NCBI GenBank assembly: GCA_020465985.1
Contig: JAANYP010001170.1
Span: 340,690 to 404,689, forward strand
Direction of reading: 5' to 3'
Source: Centrapalus pauciflorus
Lineage: Eukaryota; Streptophyta; Magnoliopsida; Asterales; Asteraceae
DNA: 64,000 nucleotides
Shown here: in pieces, positions 19,970-31,282 of the stretch
Layout of the letters: the number at the start of each line of letters is the position of its first letter
How positions within the stretch are numbered: position 1 is the first letter of the stretch
Notes under the pieces: model-generated
Told to the model about the DNA's origin: nothing
The model's database searches: none
The model's input: only the letters and a program-made list of their open reading frames with translations
Position numbers and translations under genes: made by a program

Positions 19970-20520
19970 ATTATAAATCTCGAATTATACATAAGACTCC
20001 TCGAATGAGTCTATGTAGAAACTCGAATAACATGGAATAAATCTCGAATGAGCCTATGTACAAACTCGAATGACATTGAATGAATCTCGAATGAGTCTAT
20101 GTACAAACTCGAATGGCATTAAATGAATCTCGAATGACTCTAATACCCAACTCGAATTAAAATAGAAAAATCTCGATTAATTCACCACTCAACTCGAATG
20201 AGTATGAAAATTTCTCGATTGAAAAACTTATCGAGAATGAGTTTGAAAACTATCCAAGTCCTTGATGTAAGACAACTCGAACATCAAATAAGTTTGTCGA
20301 ATAAAACCAACTCGAATGATGTTCAAATAGACTCGAATGGAAAATGAAGTCTGACTAAACTTATGTCAACTCGAATGTCTCTTAGAATGAACTCGAATAC
20401 AATATAAGTTTAACTCGATTAAATCTTGATTATTCTCGATTGACTTAGTAACCAACTCGAATTAAACAACATATTTCTCGGGTGATTTGTCATCCAACTC
20501 GAATTAAACTAATTTTATTC
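19970..20520. repeat. TCGA-core motif array upstream of the Copia-2 extra ORF
   Basis: More than 20 copies of (A)CTCGAAT or (A)CTCGATT in about 550 bp, ending about 210 bp upstream of the extra ORF. The first six repeats form a regular 43-bp tandem. The same motif fills the gag leader of this element at 28430-28960. Confidence 0.9.
20000..20228. repeat. 43-bp tandem repeat, about 5 copies, decaying rightwards
   Basis: TCGA occurs at 20001, 20044, 20087, 20130, 20173 and 20215, i.e. four steps of 43 and one of 42. Each unit has two CTCGAAT motifs about 22 bp apart (two helical turns). The first three units are nearly identical (shared core GAGTCTATGTA), the later ones diverged. Confidence 0.9.
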
Positions 20521-21731
20521 TTGATTATACTTTCAATCGAGAAAATGTTCTTTGAAAATATTTTCAAGTCCTTACACTCTGATTTTCAAAATTTTGATTC
20601 CAAGGACTCTAATACTGATTTAAAAATTGACCCGCACTCGAAAATCAATTTCAAACAACTTTTGTTAACTGAACTTTGTTTAAAAACAACAACATGTTTG
20701 TTAAAGTTCCAAAATTCAGTAAACTATGAACTCGAAACAATTTGAACTAAAAATTCAAATTTCTGTTAGTGTGTATTAAATTGAACTATGAAATTTAAGA
20801 TTCAAGTTCACAATGATTAACCTCAAACCAACACACTCTGAATTTCAGTTTACCAACCACAAATCCGTAAAACCCATGAACGCACTTTTACATTCATACG
20901 AACACATACACACAAAACAGTTATACGGGAGAAAAAAAAATAATACACTGAAAATAACATGTCTAATACTGAAAATAACATACATAAAACAGAAAGAAAA
21001 ACTCACAATTAATGAGTGATATTATGAAATGGCAGAAATCTTTGTGGAGTATTTGAGAATTTTTAAAGTTGCTTCGTGTGGAAGAAATAGAGATAGTGAA
21101 CAGTGTAAGTAATTTCGAAAAGATTGAATTGAAATTCAAAATCCAACTTTATAGTGGAAATTTTCAAACTTCCAAATAACCTGGCCCACTTTCTCCAAGT
21201 TAATTGATATATTTCAAGCCCATTTCACAAAAAATATTTCCTTTCAAAAAAAAAATTAAATCCTAAAAACATAAAACAAAGTTAAAAGAAAAAAATATAT
21301 ATATATAACACTAAATGAAATATCTACATTCACAGAAAACGAAAATAAGAAAGAAAATAAAAACAAACACAAACAAAACAAATTTTTTTTAAAACTAAAA
21401 TCAAATCAAATTTTAACTAAAAAAATTGAAAATTAAAAAAAAAAATTGTAAAACATAAAATGATCCCCCTTGATGTTTGGAATTCAGCTCCCCCTCAGAT
21501 GTATACAGTATTTAACATGACTGCTTCCCCTACAAAACAACAGATAAAATTTATCAAAGTTTCTCAAAATCAGATAAAATTATTTTCTGCTCCCCTTGCA
21601 CAGGACAATCCAGATCTGTTAAATTCTAAAAAATTTAAACTTTTAAAATTCATAAATTTAACATCAAATGAGGATCAAAATAAAAAAATATAAATTTAAA
21701 ATTATAATTTGTAGCTACTGAATTATTAAAT

Positions 21732-23562
21732 CTAATGATTTAACATACCCAACTTGTATACCAAGAAATTATACCTTTTTTCATCTAATGATTTGGTAAA
21801 CAAATCAGCTAGTTGATATTCAGTAGGAACAAAGTAAAATTCTATATTACCATTTTCAACATGATCCTTAATAAAGTGATACCAGATGTCGATGTGTTTT
21901 GTTTTTGAGTGTTGCACTGGATTTGATGCTATAGCAATTGCGCTCTGAAAATCACAATATATCGGAATCTTTTGTGGTGTAAACCAGTAGTCTCGCAGTT
22001 GGCTCTTCATCCACAGCACCTGAGAGCAGCATGATGAAGCAGCAAGATATTCTGCTTCAGCTGTAGACAATGAAACACATTGTTGTTTCTTGGATGACCA
22101 GCAGACGGGTTTGTCACCTAAGAATTGAACTGCACCTGATGTAGTTTTTCTGTCCATCTTATTACCTGCGTGATCAGCATCAGAAAAAGTAGTTAAATTG
22201 AATGAAGATTCTCATGGATACCAAAAACCAAGGTTTGGCGTTCCCTTCGGATATCTTAAAATTCTTTTAGCAGCAATTAAATGTGATTCTTTTGGATTTT
22301 CCTGATAACTAGCACAAACACATGTAGCAAACATAATATCAGTTCTACTAGCGATTAAATACATTAATGACTCAATTATTCCTCGATAATGAGTTACATC
22401 TACAGGTTTCCCTGAAATGTCCTCATCGAGTTTGGAATTTGAATCCGGAGCCATGAGAGTTTAATAGGAGTATTGTTGACCATGTTAAATTTCTTTAACA
22501 TGTCTTGAATATATTTGGACTGATTTATAAAAATACCATCAGTCAATTGTTGAACTTGTAAACCTAAGAAAAATATTATTTCTCCCATCATGCTCATTTC
22601 AAATTTTTGGGACATTAAGAAAGCGAATTTCTTACAAAATTCAGGATTTGTAGACCTAAATATTATATCGTCTACATATATTTGAATTACTATAATATCT
22701 AGCCCCTGATGTTTTATAAACAGGGTAGTATCAACTGCACCTTTATTAAATCCACATTTCAACAAGTATGTTGAAAAATGCATCATACCAAGCACGCGGT
22801 GTTTGTTTAAGGCCTTATAGTGATTTGTCTAAAATATATACATGATCAGGCTTCGAAGGATCAGTTTACCCTTCGGGCTGATATGTATATATTTCATCAG
22901 TTAATTCTCGTTTAAAAATGCAGTTTTAATATCCATTTGGTAAACTGTGAAGTTTTTATGAGCGGCAAATGCTAGAACATCCTAATTGGCTCTATTCTTG
23001 CAATAGGAGCAAACGTCTCGTCATAGTCGATCCCTTCTTGTTGACTGTATCCTTTGGCAACGAGTCGTGCTTTGTTACGAATGATGACTCCATGTTCATC
23101 CTTCTTATTCTTAAAGATCCACTTCGTGCCAATGATTGATTTATCGTTAGGTCGCTCTACCAGTCTCTAGAGCTTCAACCTTTCGAACTAATTTAGTTCT
23201 TCTTGCATTGCGACTATCCAATCAGCATCCAGAACAGCTTCTTTCACATTCTTTGGCTCAATTTTGCTGAGAAAGTTGGAAAATAAGCACTGGTTTATTG
23301 TTGCTCTTCTGGTTTGGACTGATGCAGAAGGAGCACCAATGATATTTACTGTTGGGTGATTTCTAGTCCACTTGAAAGTATGTGGATACGGTTGAATGTG
23401 GTCTTGATTGGGATTTAAGTCTAAATTGGGAAGTCGGGGGTTGGCTTCAGATGTAGACGGTACATAATCTGAGATAGGAGTTTCTGAGTGTTCAAATGTT
23501 AAGGGGGTTTCAAAAGATTCTGGAGGTTGAATAGGTTGTACACTTTCAGTAGGCAAATGCAC
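21732..23562 (-). pseudogene. Copia-2 reverse transcriptase and RNase H (broken)
   Basis: Minus strand: linker rich in Pro/Ser (23188-23562), RT with QIYVDDIIF (about 22675, catalytic YVDD intact), RT tail (MYLIASRTDIMFATCVCASY) and RNase H with STAEAEYLAASSCCSQV (about 22050) and an ADLFTKSLDEKRY end (about 21780). Frameshifts near 22440 and 22200, and a degraded stretch between 22800 and 23190, break it. RNase H ends at 21732. Confidence 0.88.
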
Positions 23563-23742
23563 ATCTGTTGTCGAAGCTTCTCCAGTTTCTTCTGAAATTG
23601 GTTAATGAGAATGATCCGAGACTACGACGGGATCTTCAGTAATCCTTTCAGGCACCAAATTTAAAACATTAGTTTTGGGCTTTTCAAAGTTGTCTTCATA
23701 GAATTTCTCGAATAGTTTATTTAAATCTGAATTTTCTGCAAT

Positions 23743-25090
23743 CTATTCAGTTGACTCCATAGAAGTCGGCTTGTTATGTTCGGGTCCTGAACTGGTATGT
23801 TCAGAAGCCATTACCACGCCTTCATCAAATTTAACGTTGACGCTTTCATTGACTGTCTTGGTCTGCTTGTTGTAGACCCGGAAAGCTATCAACTCCTTCG
23901 AATATCCAATGAAGATACCTTCATCAGCTTTTTGATTAAATTTTCCCAGGTTGTCTTTGTCATTTAATATCAAGCACCTGCATCCAAAGACATGGAAAAA
24001 TTTAATATTAGGTATCCGTTTGTTTATTAGTTCATACGGAGTCTTTCCAAATCGTTTATTGATAATTGATCGATTCTGTGTGAAACAAGATGTTGCAACA
24101 GCTTCAGCCCATAAAAATAACGGAAGATTGGAATAAGCCAGCATCGTTCTTGCAGATTCCACCAGTGTCCGATTTTTTCGTTCAACGACACCATTCTGTT
24201 GTGGAGTACGAGCGGCTGAAAATTGATGTGTTATTCCCACAGAATTCAGGAGTGATTCGAGAGATTTGATCTTGAATTCCGTGCCATTATCTGATCTGAT
24301 GGTCTGAACTGAAAGCTGCAACTTTACTTGAATTCTTCGGATGAAGTCTATAATGATTTCAGTAGCATCAGATTTGGACCGCAGAAAGAAAACCCATGTG
24401 TATCTTGAGTAGTCGTCGACTATTACCAATACATATCTTTTCTTGTTTATACTTTGTACTCTCATTGGTCAACACAAATCCATATGTAGCAATTCCAGTG
24501 CTCTTGTCGAAGAGTGTTCTGTTCTGGACTTGTGTGAAGCTCTAGTCATCTTTCCGTTTTCACAAGCGGCACACAACTACTCCTTTTGAAATTTGAGAGT
24601 TGGTAGCCCTTTAACAGACCCACCTTTTGCTAGGTTGGTTAATTCATTAAAATTCAGATGTGAAAGACGATGATGCCATAGCCAAGCTGTTTTAGATGTT
24701 ACTTTTGACATTAAGAAGACATCCTTTTTCAGATTGATTGAGGCTAGGTCAATTGAGTACAAGTTGGTTTTCCAATTTCCTGAAAGGATTTCTTTTCCTT
24801 CTCCAGATCGTATGCTACACCGATTAGCTTTGAAGTTGACTTCTAATCCTTTATCGCAGAGCTATCCGATGCTGAACAAGTTGTGACCAAGACCGTCAAT
24901 GTAGAAGACTTTCTGAATAGTAATCTTATCATACACAAGACTCCCATAACCTTTGATCGGACAGAATTGATCGTTCCGGAATCTAACCGTCCCACAGAAC
25001 TTTTCTACAAAGTTAGTGAGTGTTTCTCTCTGTCTGGTCATGTGCTTTGAGCATCCGGAGTCAAGGTACCATACATGATTTACCTATAAG
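23743..25090 (-). pseudogene. Copia-2 protease and integrase (broken)
   Basis: Minus strand from 25090: protease active site (LDSGCSKHMT, about 25050), the zinc region (WHHRLSHLNF then CAACENGK-like, 24550-24720), and a 240-codon open integrase core (24465-23743) with a second-position SDNGTEF, ARTPQQNGVVERKNRT and the usual GKFNQKADEGIFIGYS tail. Several stops lie between the protease and the core (for example near 24475 and 24863). Confidence 0.88.
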
Positions 25091-28000
25091 ACGAAATAAC
25101 ACATGAGGTACCCACGTATAGTTTGGTACATTTGATTTTGGTAAATCATGCAGTTGTATATGCTTTTTCTCATAAGATTTGTCTTTTATTTTAGGTACCC
25201 ACTTTTTAATAGTTCTTTTTGGTATCCACCTTTGTACAATTTGTGGTGGAAGTGTTTTTGAAAGATGATGTTGTGGAACCTTTTCTGTTTGAAAGATGGG
25301 TCCTTTTTCTTCGGTTGCCATACAAGTTTATCAGATTTTACAAGCAGTGATTTACTCGATACAGAATTCAAAGCAATTAAATCAGTTCGAGAGAATTTAA
25401 TACAAGGTTTATCAGTAAATTAATTATTACAGACAGAGTTTTCAAATTTTCTATTTCTATCTGTAACAACACTTTCCTTCACTCTCCACTCTTGTTTTAT
25501 ATTCTGGTTTTGCTTTTCTATCGGCTTCTTTCGCCATACTTGCTTCCGAGAACCGTTCACAATATAATCTGACATAGAAGAAACACGAGAATTAGTGATT
25601 TTAGAAACTTGTTTCTTCTGTAAAGGTTTCTTACCTTTTGAAGTTTGGACTTTGAGTGCAATAGAGTCCTTTGTAGAAGATGATTCACCTTTTTCATATT
25701 TAGGATTCTCAAAAGAAACTTTTGTTTTCTCCTTCTTTTGTTGTAAACTTGGTTAATTTTCAGATGATTTCTTTGAATCTGTAGATATTCTTTGCAGAAT
25801 TTTAACAGGTTCTTAAAGATCATCAGATTGTTTGTTGTGTAAAGGTTTTATAAATTCATCTATTTTAACAAACATATCTTCTAACGAATTAAAATAAGAG
25901 TTCATATACAGATTCAAATTCTATTTCAGAGTTGATAGAATCAAGTGAAATTGAAGATAATGTATCTGATAATATTTTGTTCTCAGGCTGTTTTTGTAAC
26001 TTTTTGTTCCAGAATTTTAAGTTCAGCCTAAAGAGTTTGATTTTTATTCTCAAAATTTTTGATTTTCAATTCGAGATCAGAGTTTCTCTTTTCAAGAATT
26101 GAAAATGGTAAATATAACTTTTGAGATTGAGTAGTAGATTCAGATAAATCCTTTTCAGAATATGTCTGAATATACTCCTCTTTAAAGCCAATATCATTAT
26201 TTGATTCATTTATTCTATTATAATCAACAGAATTTTGCATTTTATTAGATCTTAATCTTTTTGAATCTTCACTGGATTCTATCTCTTCTGATGCTTTAAT
26301 AAAAGTCATTTTTAATCCTAGATTCATATATCTGACATCATATAAAGTTGGCGAATTTGAAATGGCCTTTGTCAGATATATAGGATTTTCCCAACCAATA
26401 CCAGATTTAGAATTGTAAAACTCGGTATCTTTTGGTTGATTATAGATAGTTTGATCTGTTTGACCTCTTTTAATAAATTCATCTTCCATTGCCATTATTT
26501 TCTCATAAAGTTTTGTTCTTTCTTCAAAAATGGCATGATATTTTATAGAAAAATTTGAAGCCTCTAATTCTAGCCAAATTCAGTTTTTCTTGTAGGTCAG
26601 ATATATTGTTATTTAGTTCTTGAATTTTGCTTTGAAGTTCATTTTCTTTGTCTTGCAAATCTGAGACTGCTCGCAATGCTAATGCTTTATCCTTGGAAAA
26701 ATCCAATACTAACGCATGTTCATTGTGTAGCTTGTTTTCCAAGGAATGAGCATGTTTCTTTTCAGCCTTTAATGATTTCTCAAATTTCTTTAGCATAAAG
26801 GCCATTTGTGTTAATTTTTCTTCAAGCAAACAGGAATCATCATTTTCATGGTAAGAATTAGAATTTACCTCTGGTGTTTCTGAACTGTCTAATTTTTCTT
26901 TTTCTGATTCATCAGTCTCTTTGTCTTTGCCAGCATTTCCTGTTGCAATCATCGCGAATTCTTCAGTCACTTCCTTATCGGACTCTTCCTTGTCCTCATT
27001 TTCTTCATCATTTAACCCAACCCATACCTCATCTTCTACTATCATTGCTGACTCACTCATTTCTGATTAATTGAAGACTTCTGAATTCAAGCAGATATGA
27101 GCATCCTCATCCAATATGTCTTCATCTTCTGATAGCTGTAGCCAATGATCATCCTCAGCCATAAGAGCTTTGCCAGCATCCTTTTCTTTAGCTAGGAGTG
27201 CATTTCTTGTGTAGTAATCAGAGTTTTTGACTACTGGTATTCTGCACTCACGAGCAAAATTTCTTGGTTTGCCACAATTGTAGCGTTTTTGCTCTGTTTC
27301 TTTCTTGGCTGATGTATCAGATTTGTCATATTTATTAGCTTTCCTGCCACTGCTTTAACCAGACTTTTCATACTTCTCTTTCTTTTCAAACTTCCTTGAG
27401 CCAGTCTTGTATCTCATTTTGGTTGGCTTTCGATAGAATTTCTTCTGGAATGCTTTAGTGAGTAAGGCCATCTGCTTTTTCATCTCTTCCATCTCTGAAT
27501 CACCAGATGAATATGATGAGTCTGATTCAGAAGAGCTAATGCTTATGACTGCCGTTTCTCCTTTTTCGGCTTATACTTATATTTCTCTTCAGCCAATAAG
27601 GCTGAAGGGTCAACGGTCTCTTTCTCGGCTTTCTTTTTACCTGACATTTTCCATAAAACAACCTCTTGATAGTTGTTAAGGTTCTCAAAAATCATGTGGA
27701 AGTCCATCTCTTCAATGTCTTTCGTCTGTTGGATGATTCTCACATACTTTTCCCATTCTGGGTTAAGTACGTTTAGAAACTTGACGTTGATGTCTAGATT
27801 GGACTTTGTAATTCCGTTTCTTTTCATCTCACTTACAAGACTAACAAACTGCAAGTAAGTGTTTTCTAGTAATTCTCCCTCTCGTGCCCTAAAATTCTCA
27901 AAAGTCATCAGACTGTTTCATGCTCTATTGGTTGCTGCCCTGTCGGATCCCCTCATTAGCTTGCACACCTCATCCCAGATGGATTTGCCAATTTTCGTGT

Positions 28001-28327
28001 TTGTTAAGCAGGTATAGATGTCATTAGGGATAAAAATCAATAACAACTTCCTTGCTGTTTTGTCCCCTAATTTTCTTCTTTTCGGTGCCTCTGTTAGGTT
28101 TGTTACCTCAACAGTTCTTGTCGGAATTGGAGGGTTTCTGTTGGGTACACCAGGGATTGTTTCTAAGAACACAGCTGGTCAGTCAGTCAAGAATTTTAGC
28201 ATTTCTTCGATGAGATCATGGAAACTGATAAATTCCAAAAAAATCTTTCCCTCCACTGTACGTATTCTCCCTGATAGAGAATTGGTGGTTTCGTCTCTGA
28301 TCCCATGGGAAGCGCGTCTTTTGACAT
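25091..28327 (-). pseudogene. Copia-2 gag (UBN2 type) with long coiled-coil tail (broken)
   Basis: Start Met at 28327, followed by MSKDALPMGSETKPPILYQG, the usual opening of this copia gag. Then UBN2-like gag with EVCKLMRGSDRA (about 27950) and FRAREGELLENTYLQFVSLV (about 27890-27830). The zinc knuckle at 27244-27292 reads YNCGKPRNFAREC and has lost its first Cys and its His, so it should not bind zinc. A long acidic coiled-coil region follows (27060-26030, Lys/Glu/Leu heptads), then a basic stretch to the protease. Frameshifts near 28240 and 27900 and several stops are present. Gag would form the particle in the cytoplasm. Confidence 0.8.
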
Positions 28328-29331
28328 GATGACTGATAGATAGGAAACTTTCCAAGATCGAATGATATTTGACTGAAATTGAAACAGTTGATCAATTACT
28401 GAAAATTGATCAAACTTGGAAGAATGTTGAATGAAACTCGAATGAACAAGATAATCAACTCGAATGAAGAGTTGATCAACTCAATTAATGAATATGTGAA
28501 ACTTGAACCAATGTATACTCAACTCGAATCTATAACAAATCAACTTGTTAGATGAAGTAAGCAACTCGAAGTAAGTAATGACAAAATTCGAATCAGTTAT
28601 GACAAAACTCGAATCAATACGGGATGAAACTCGACTGTGTTAGCACTCAACTCGAACATATTGTGAAAAACTTGATTAAAAGGATGTGCAACTCGATTGA
28701 AACTATGTCAAAGTCGATTAATTCCTTGTTGAAATTAAGACAACTCGAATGTTCTTTCCTTTGAACTTGGATCAACTCGAATTGAATTGAGTTCAACTCG
28801 AATAGAATGTAAGTTGAACTCGATTGAAAGGCACTTCCAACTCGAATATAAGATAAGTCAACTCGATTGAAATACAAGTTCAACTCGATTAACACTGAAG
28901 TCAACTTGATTTGAACTTGAAATCAACTCGATTGGTAAATGCTGTCAACTCGAATTGCCCAAGAACAAAGTATGATCCGAGTTTCTTAATTTTTCAAAAC
29001 ATTCAAGTCTGAAATTCAAATTAATATGTAAAACTGAGCTATTTTTAACCAAATTGATGTCGAAGGTAGGGATTTTGATTTCAAACACCTTTTGTGAAAG
29101 TATTTCGTAAAAAAACAGATCTAAATGCGACTTTTTCAGTGAAACAGTGAAGAACTTTCGGTTTTTCAATATTTCTGAAAAATCAACAGATCTTTTCCTG
29201 TGTTTGGTAAATCAAAACAAATATATGATCAATTCAATCGATTTCCTAATTACTTCCTTTCATCCAATTTTCACATTCAACAATCAATAGGATTAAAACC
29301 CTTGTTGATTTCAATCGAAAATCACCCTAAA
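28328..29331. other. Copia-2 5' leader
   Basis: About 1 kb between gag start and primer-binding site without a credible gene. The gag-proximal half carries the TCGA-core array (28430-28960); the part next to the primer-binding site has none. Confidence 0.7.
28430..28960. repeat. TCGA-core motif array in the Copia-2 gag leader
   Basis: About 20 copies of ACTCGAAT / ACTCGATT / ACTCGAAC in 530 bp, beginning about 100 bp upstream of the gag start. Spacing is irregular (about 20-40 bp). It corresponds in motif and in distance from the start codon to the array at 19970-20520 upstream of the extra ORF. Confidence 0.9.
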
Positions 29332-29343
29332 GCTCTGATACCA
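29332..29343 (-). other. Primer-binding site of Copia-2 (tRNA-iMet)
   Basis: Minus strand TGGTATCAGAGC, two bases (AT) from the 5' LTR at 29346. Confidence 0.92.
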
Positions 29344-29345
29344 AT

Positions 29346-29634
29346 TGTGAATCCTACTTATCAATCAACATACAATCAATACAATAAAGTTTTAGATCAA
29401 GAACACTAACCGAATGCTTTGATTAATCACAGATGATGATTACAGAGATGAATGAGAAATAGTTCGTACTGTAGCCCTAATTCACTCTGAAATCCGTGCG
29501 TACAAAAAGTGAAAAATGTCAGATCCATATTTCTATTACAAAGTCAACACACTATTTATGTTATTTACAACTTTGTACAAATTACATATTAAACCCTAGA
29601 CTTTGTTTTTCATCAACAAGATAATGCTCCAATA
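29346..29634 (-). repeat. Copia-2 5' LTR (289 bp)
   Basis: TGTGAATCCTAC...GCTCCAATA; the terminal CA has become TA. The TATA box seen in the other LTR reads CATAAATAG here (29560-29552), so the promoter copy that should drive the element has lost its first T. Confidence 0.93.
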
Positions 29635-29639
29635 AAATG

Positions 29640-29713
29640 CTCTCTTGGAATTTTAAATAATGTCAAGTGGTACAAAACCCTAGGTATAATATTCTATATT
29701 TGAGGGGTTTACA
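29640..29713 (-). repeat. Second part of the LTR broken by Copia-2
   Basis: CTCTCTTGG...GGGGTTTACA, continuing 15613-15738. The LTR ends at TTTACA and is followed by TAAAATACCCCTCAAC, whose complement GTTGAGGGG is a plausible polypurine tract (29721-29729). Confidence 0.85.
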
Positions 29714-30212
29714 TAAAATACCCCTCAACTTTCTAGGAAAAAGGAAAATTACATTGAAAGGAAATAAACTACAAGTTATCACAGTATAAATCCATAGAAT
29801 TGAAATAACAAATCTCAAAAAATTAAAGTCAAACCTATAAGTCAAAGTCAGTTAAACTCGAGAAAAATTCTTTGAACTCAAGATGGAGTCAAAATAAGCT
29901 CCTATAGACAATATGTTGATTATGACGGAATCGAGTTCGAATGGATTGGACTCAAGTTCGTTGATGTTGGACTCGAGCTCATGGGACCAGGACTCAAGAT
30001 CAAAACAATTGATGTCAAGCTCGATGAGGTGTGACTCGAGTTCGAGTCTGTTCGATCTGAAATGATATATTTACATAATCCATTAAGTATTTTAAGCTTT
30101 GAACTCGGAATGTAAAACAATTAAATTGAAAAGAGCAACTTGTTAACTCGAGTTTGAGTCTTAACGATGCGAAGTTAACTCGGTAGGAATTAAGTGTTTA
30201 AAACTTTTCAGC

Positions 30213-30500
30213 ACCAACCGAGAGTTACAACTCTCGGATTACTCTTATTGCTCAATGACACTTGAAAATATTCTAAGTCACTCAAGGCACATCGTGGAGT
30301 TACAACTCTCGGATCACACATCTAACTCAGCATTGCACTTAAAATTTCTAAGTATGTTTTACAATCCTTGTCCATCCAGAGTTATAAGTCTCGGGTATCA
30401 AGTGAAGTACTAAATTCTTAAATTATTTTCTAATTCATAATAAACCGAAAGTTACAACTCTCGAATAAAGCTATACTCGAGGGTCATAATCCGAAGTTCT
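30213..30500. repeat. Reiterated hairpin motif, about 5 copies
   Basis: The first copy is a perfect inverted repeat CCGAGAGTT-AC-AACTCTCGG (about 30218-30237). Degenerate copies follow at about 30295, 30380, 30447 and 30470 at 65-85 bp intervals. The same series is in the other units at 31785-32050, 60480-60760, 62155-62425 and 63805 to the end, with the first copy remaining a 9-bp perfect stem in some units. Confidence 0.85.
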
Positions 30501-31031
30501 GATGGAACATTAGATGATTTTTTATCTGAAGTTTTTGAAAGGATGCGAACTTCGAATTAGGGGTTCGAAGTTGTGTGATGAACCGAGAGAAAGTATAACT
30601 ATAAAACAAACAGATTATATGAAGTTCAGATGAGATCCGAAGTTGGGATCCGAAGTTTTGGTTCGAAGAAACACTTAGTCAAATATTTTCTATGCAACAA
30701 TACCAGTTTAAGAACAAAAATTCATATTTTGGACAAATGTTTGTTTTAAAGCCTAAAAATGGTACCTAAGTGCTCAAAATATTTTTAGAAACAACTTTTG
30801 TAAAGTCAATGAATTATTAAGCAAAATGGTCTAAAAAGTCAATGAACAACGAGGAACAATAACAGGTCGAATTTGACAGATTTAAACCCTAGAACACAAA
30901 TTAATTAGAATATTAAAGAGCAATTTAGGAGTAAAAACCGAGCGTCCAGCGATGAACAGTTCGACGCAGTGAACAACAGCAGCAAAAATCAGTCCACATC
31001 TGATAAATATAAGTTGAAATCTACTCCAATG

Positions 31032-31080
31032 GCTTTGATACCAATATCAGTAGAAATCCACTCCAATGGCTCTGATACCA
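31032..31080 (-). other. Duplicated primer-binding site, mini-LTR unit
   Basis: Two copies of CCAATGGCTCTGATACCAAT in 37-bp tandem. The LTR-proximal copy (31069-31080) is intact; the distal one (about 31032-31043) has one change (GCTTTGATACCA). The same duplication occurs at 59752/59789, about 61404/61441 and about 63054/63091. Confidence 0.85.
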
Positions 31081-31082
31081 AT

Positions 31083-31282
31083 TGTAGTAATGATCCAAGT
31101 AATATTATAAGCACTCACAATGACTAAAATATGATTTTATGGCAGAAATATGAAAGAACAAAGAGAATAATACTCAATCAATGCTATTCACTTTCCAGCC
31201 GTCAAATGCTCTCTTGGAATTTTCAATATTGCCAAGTGGTACAAAACACTAGGTATAATATTTTATATTTGAGGGTTTTACA
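31083..31282 (-). repeat. Mini-LTR 2 (200 bp)
   Basis: TGTAGTAATGATCC...GGGTTTTACA. This uninterrupted copy proves the Copia-2 insertion point in mini-LTR 1. Confidence 0.9.

Larger units (their letters stand above)
19760..21731. other. Copia-2 spacer between pol and extra ORF
   Basis: Two kilobases with no credible coding region. The half next to the extra ORF (19970-20520) carries the TCGA-core array. The rest is A-rich on the plus strand with long A runs. At 21294-21308 an alternating TA run (TATATATATA on the minus strand) lies about 1.5 kb upstream of the extra ORF and could serve as a TATA box. Pol-to-env spacers in known Sireviruses are short, so this length is notable. Confidence 0.6.
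15739..29634 (-). mobile_element. Copia-2: 13.9-kb Sirevirus-like copia element with extra ORF
   Basis: Minus-strand element with LTRs at 15739-16028 and 29346-29634, a polypurine tract next to the left LTR and a tRNA-iMet primer-binding site next to the right one, and perfect 5-bp target duplications AAATG (15734-15738 and 29635-29639). It is inserted in the 200-bp LTR of Copia-1/mini-LTR. Order on the minus strand: leader with TCGA-core array, gag, protease, integrase, RT, RNase H, a 2-kb spacer with a second TCGA-core array, then a 3.7-kb extra ORF region. LTRs differ at about 13 of 289 sites, so it is the oldest datable insertion here. All genes are broken. Confidence 0.95.
2456..29713 (-). 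mobile_element. Copia-1, Ty1/copia element broken by two nested insertions
   Basis: Minus-strand copia element. Order along the plus coordinates: 3' LTR (2456-2701), polypurine tract, RH-RT-INT (2767-5691), Gypsy-1 insertion (5697-14869), INT N-terminus and protease (14875-15330), primer-binding site (15599-15610), LTR (15613-15738 and 29640-29713, broken by Copia-2). Gag is missing. The 246-bp left LTR and 200-bp right LTR share the TGTAG start, an AAGAGAATAAT block, ACAAA-CCCTAGG and the ACA end, but otherwise differ. The element may therefore be a recombinant, or its 5' end may belong to the mini-LTR family. The pol assignment is firm; the outer limits are inferred. Confidence 0.6.
29714..31082 (-). 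repeat. Mini-LTR unit 1, internal part (non-coding)
   Basis: Internal part of the tandem mini-LTR array, between LTR1 (15613-15738/29640-29713) and LTR2 (31083). It begins with a weak polypurine tract and ends with two primer-binding-site motifs, and has no recognisable protein. It is about 80 bp shorter than the other units through a deletion near 30905. It contains CTCGAG/TTCGAGTC motifs (29850-30060), hairpin repeats (30213-30500) and TTCGAAGTT / TCCGAAGTT motifs (30480-30670). Confidence 0.8.

Noticed and set aside
19970..20520. CRISPR-like array (short repeats at intervals)
   Set aside because: Repeats are 7-10 bp, spacing is irregular, spacers share the motif, and the setting is a plant retrotransposon with no cas genes.
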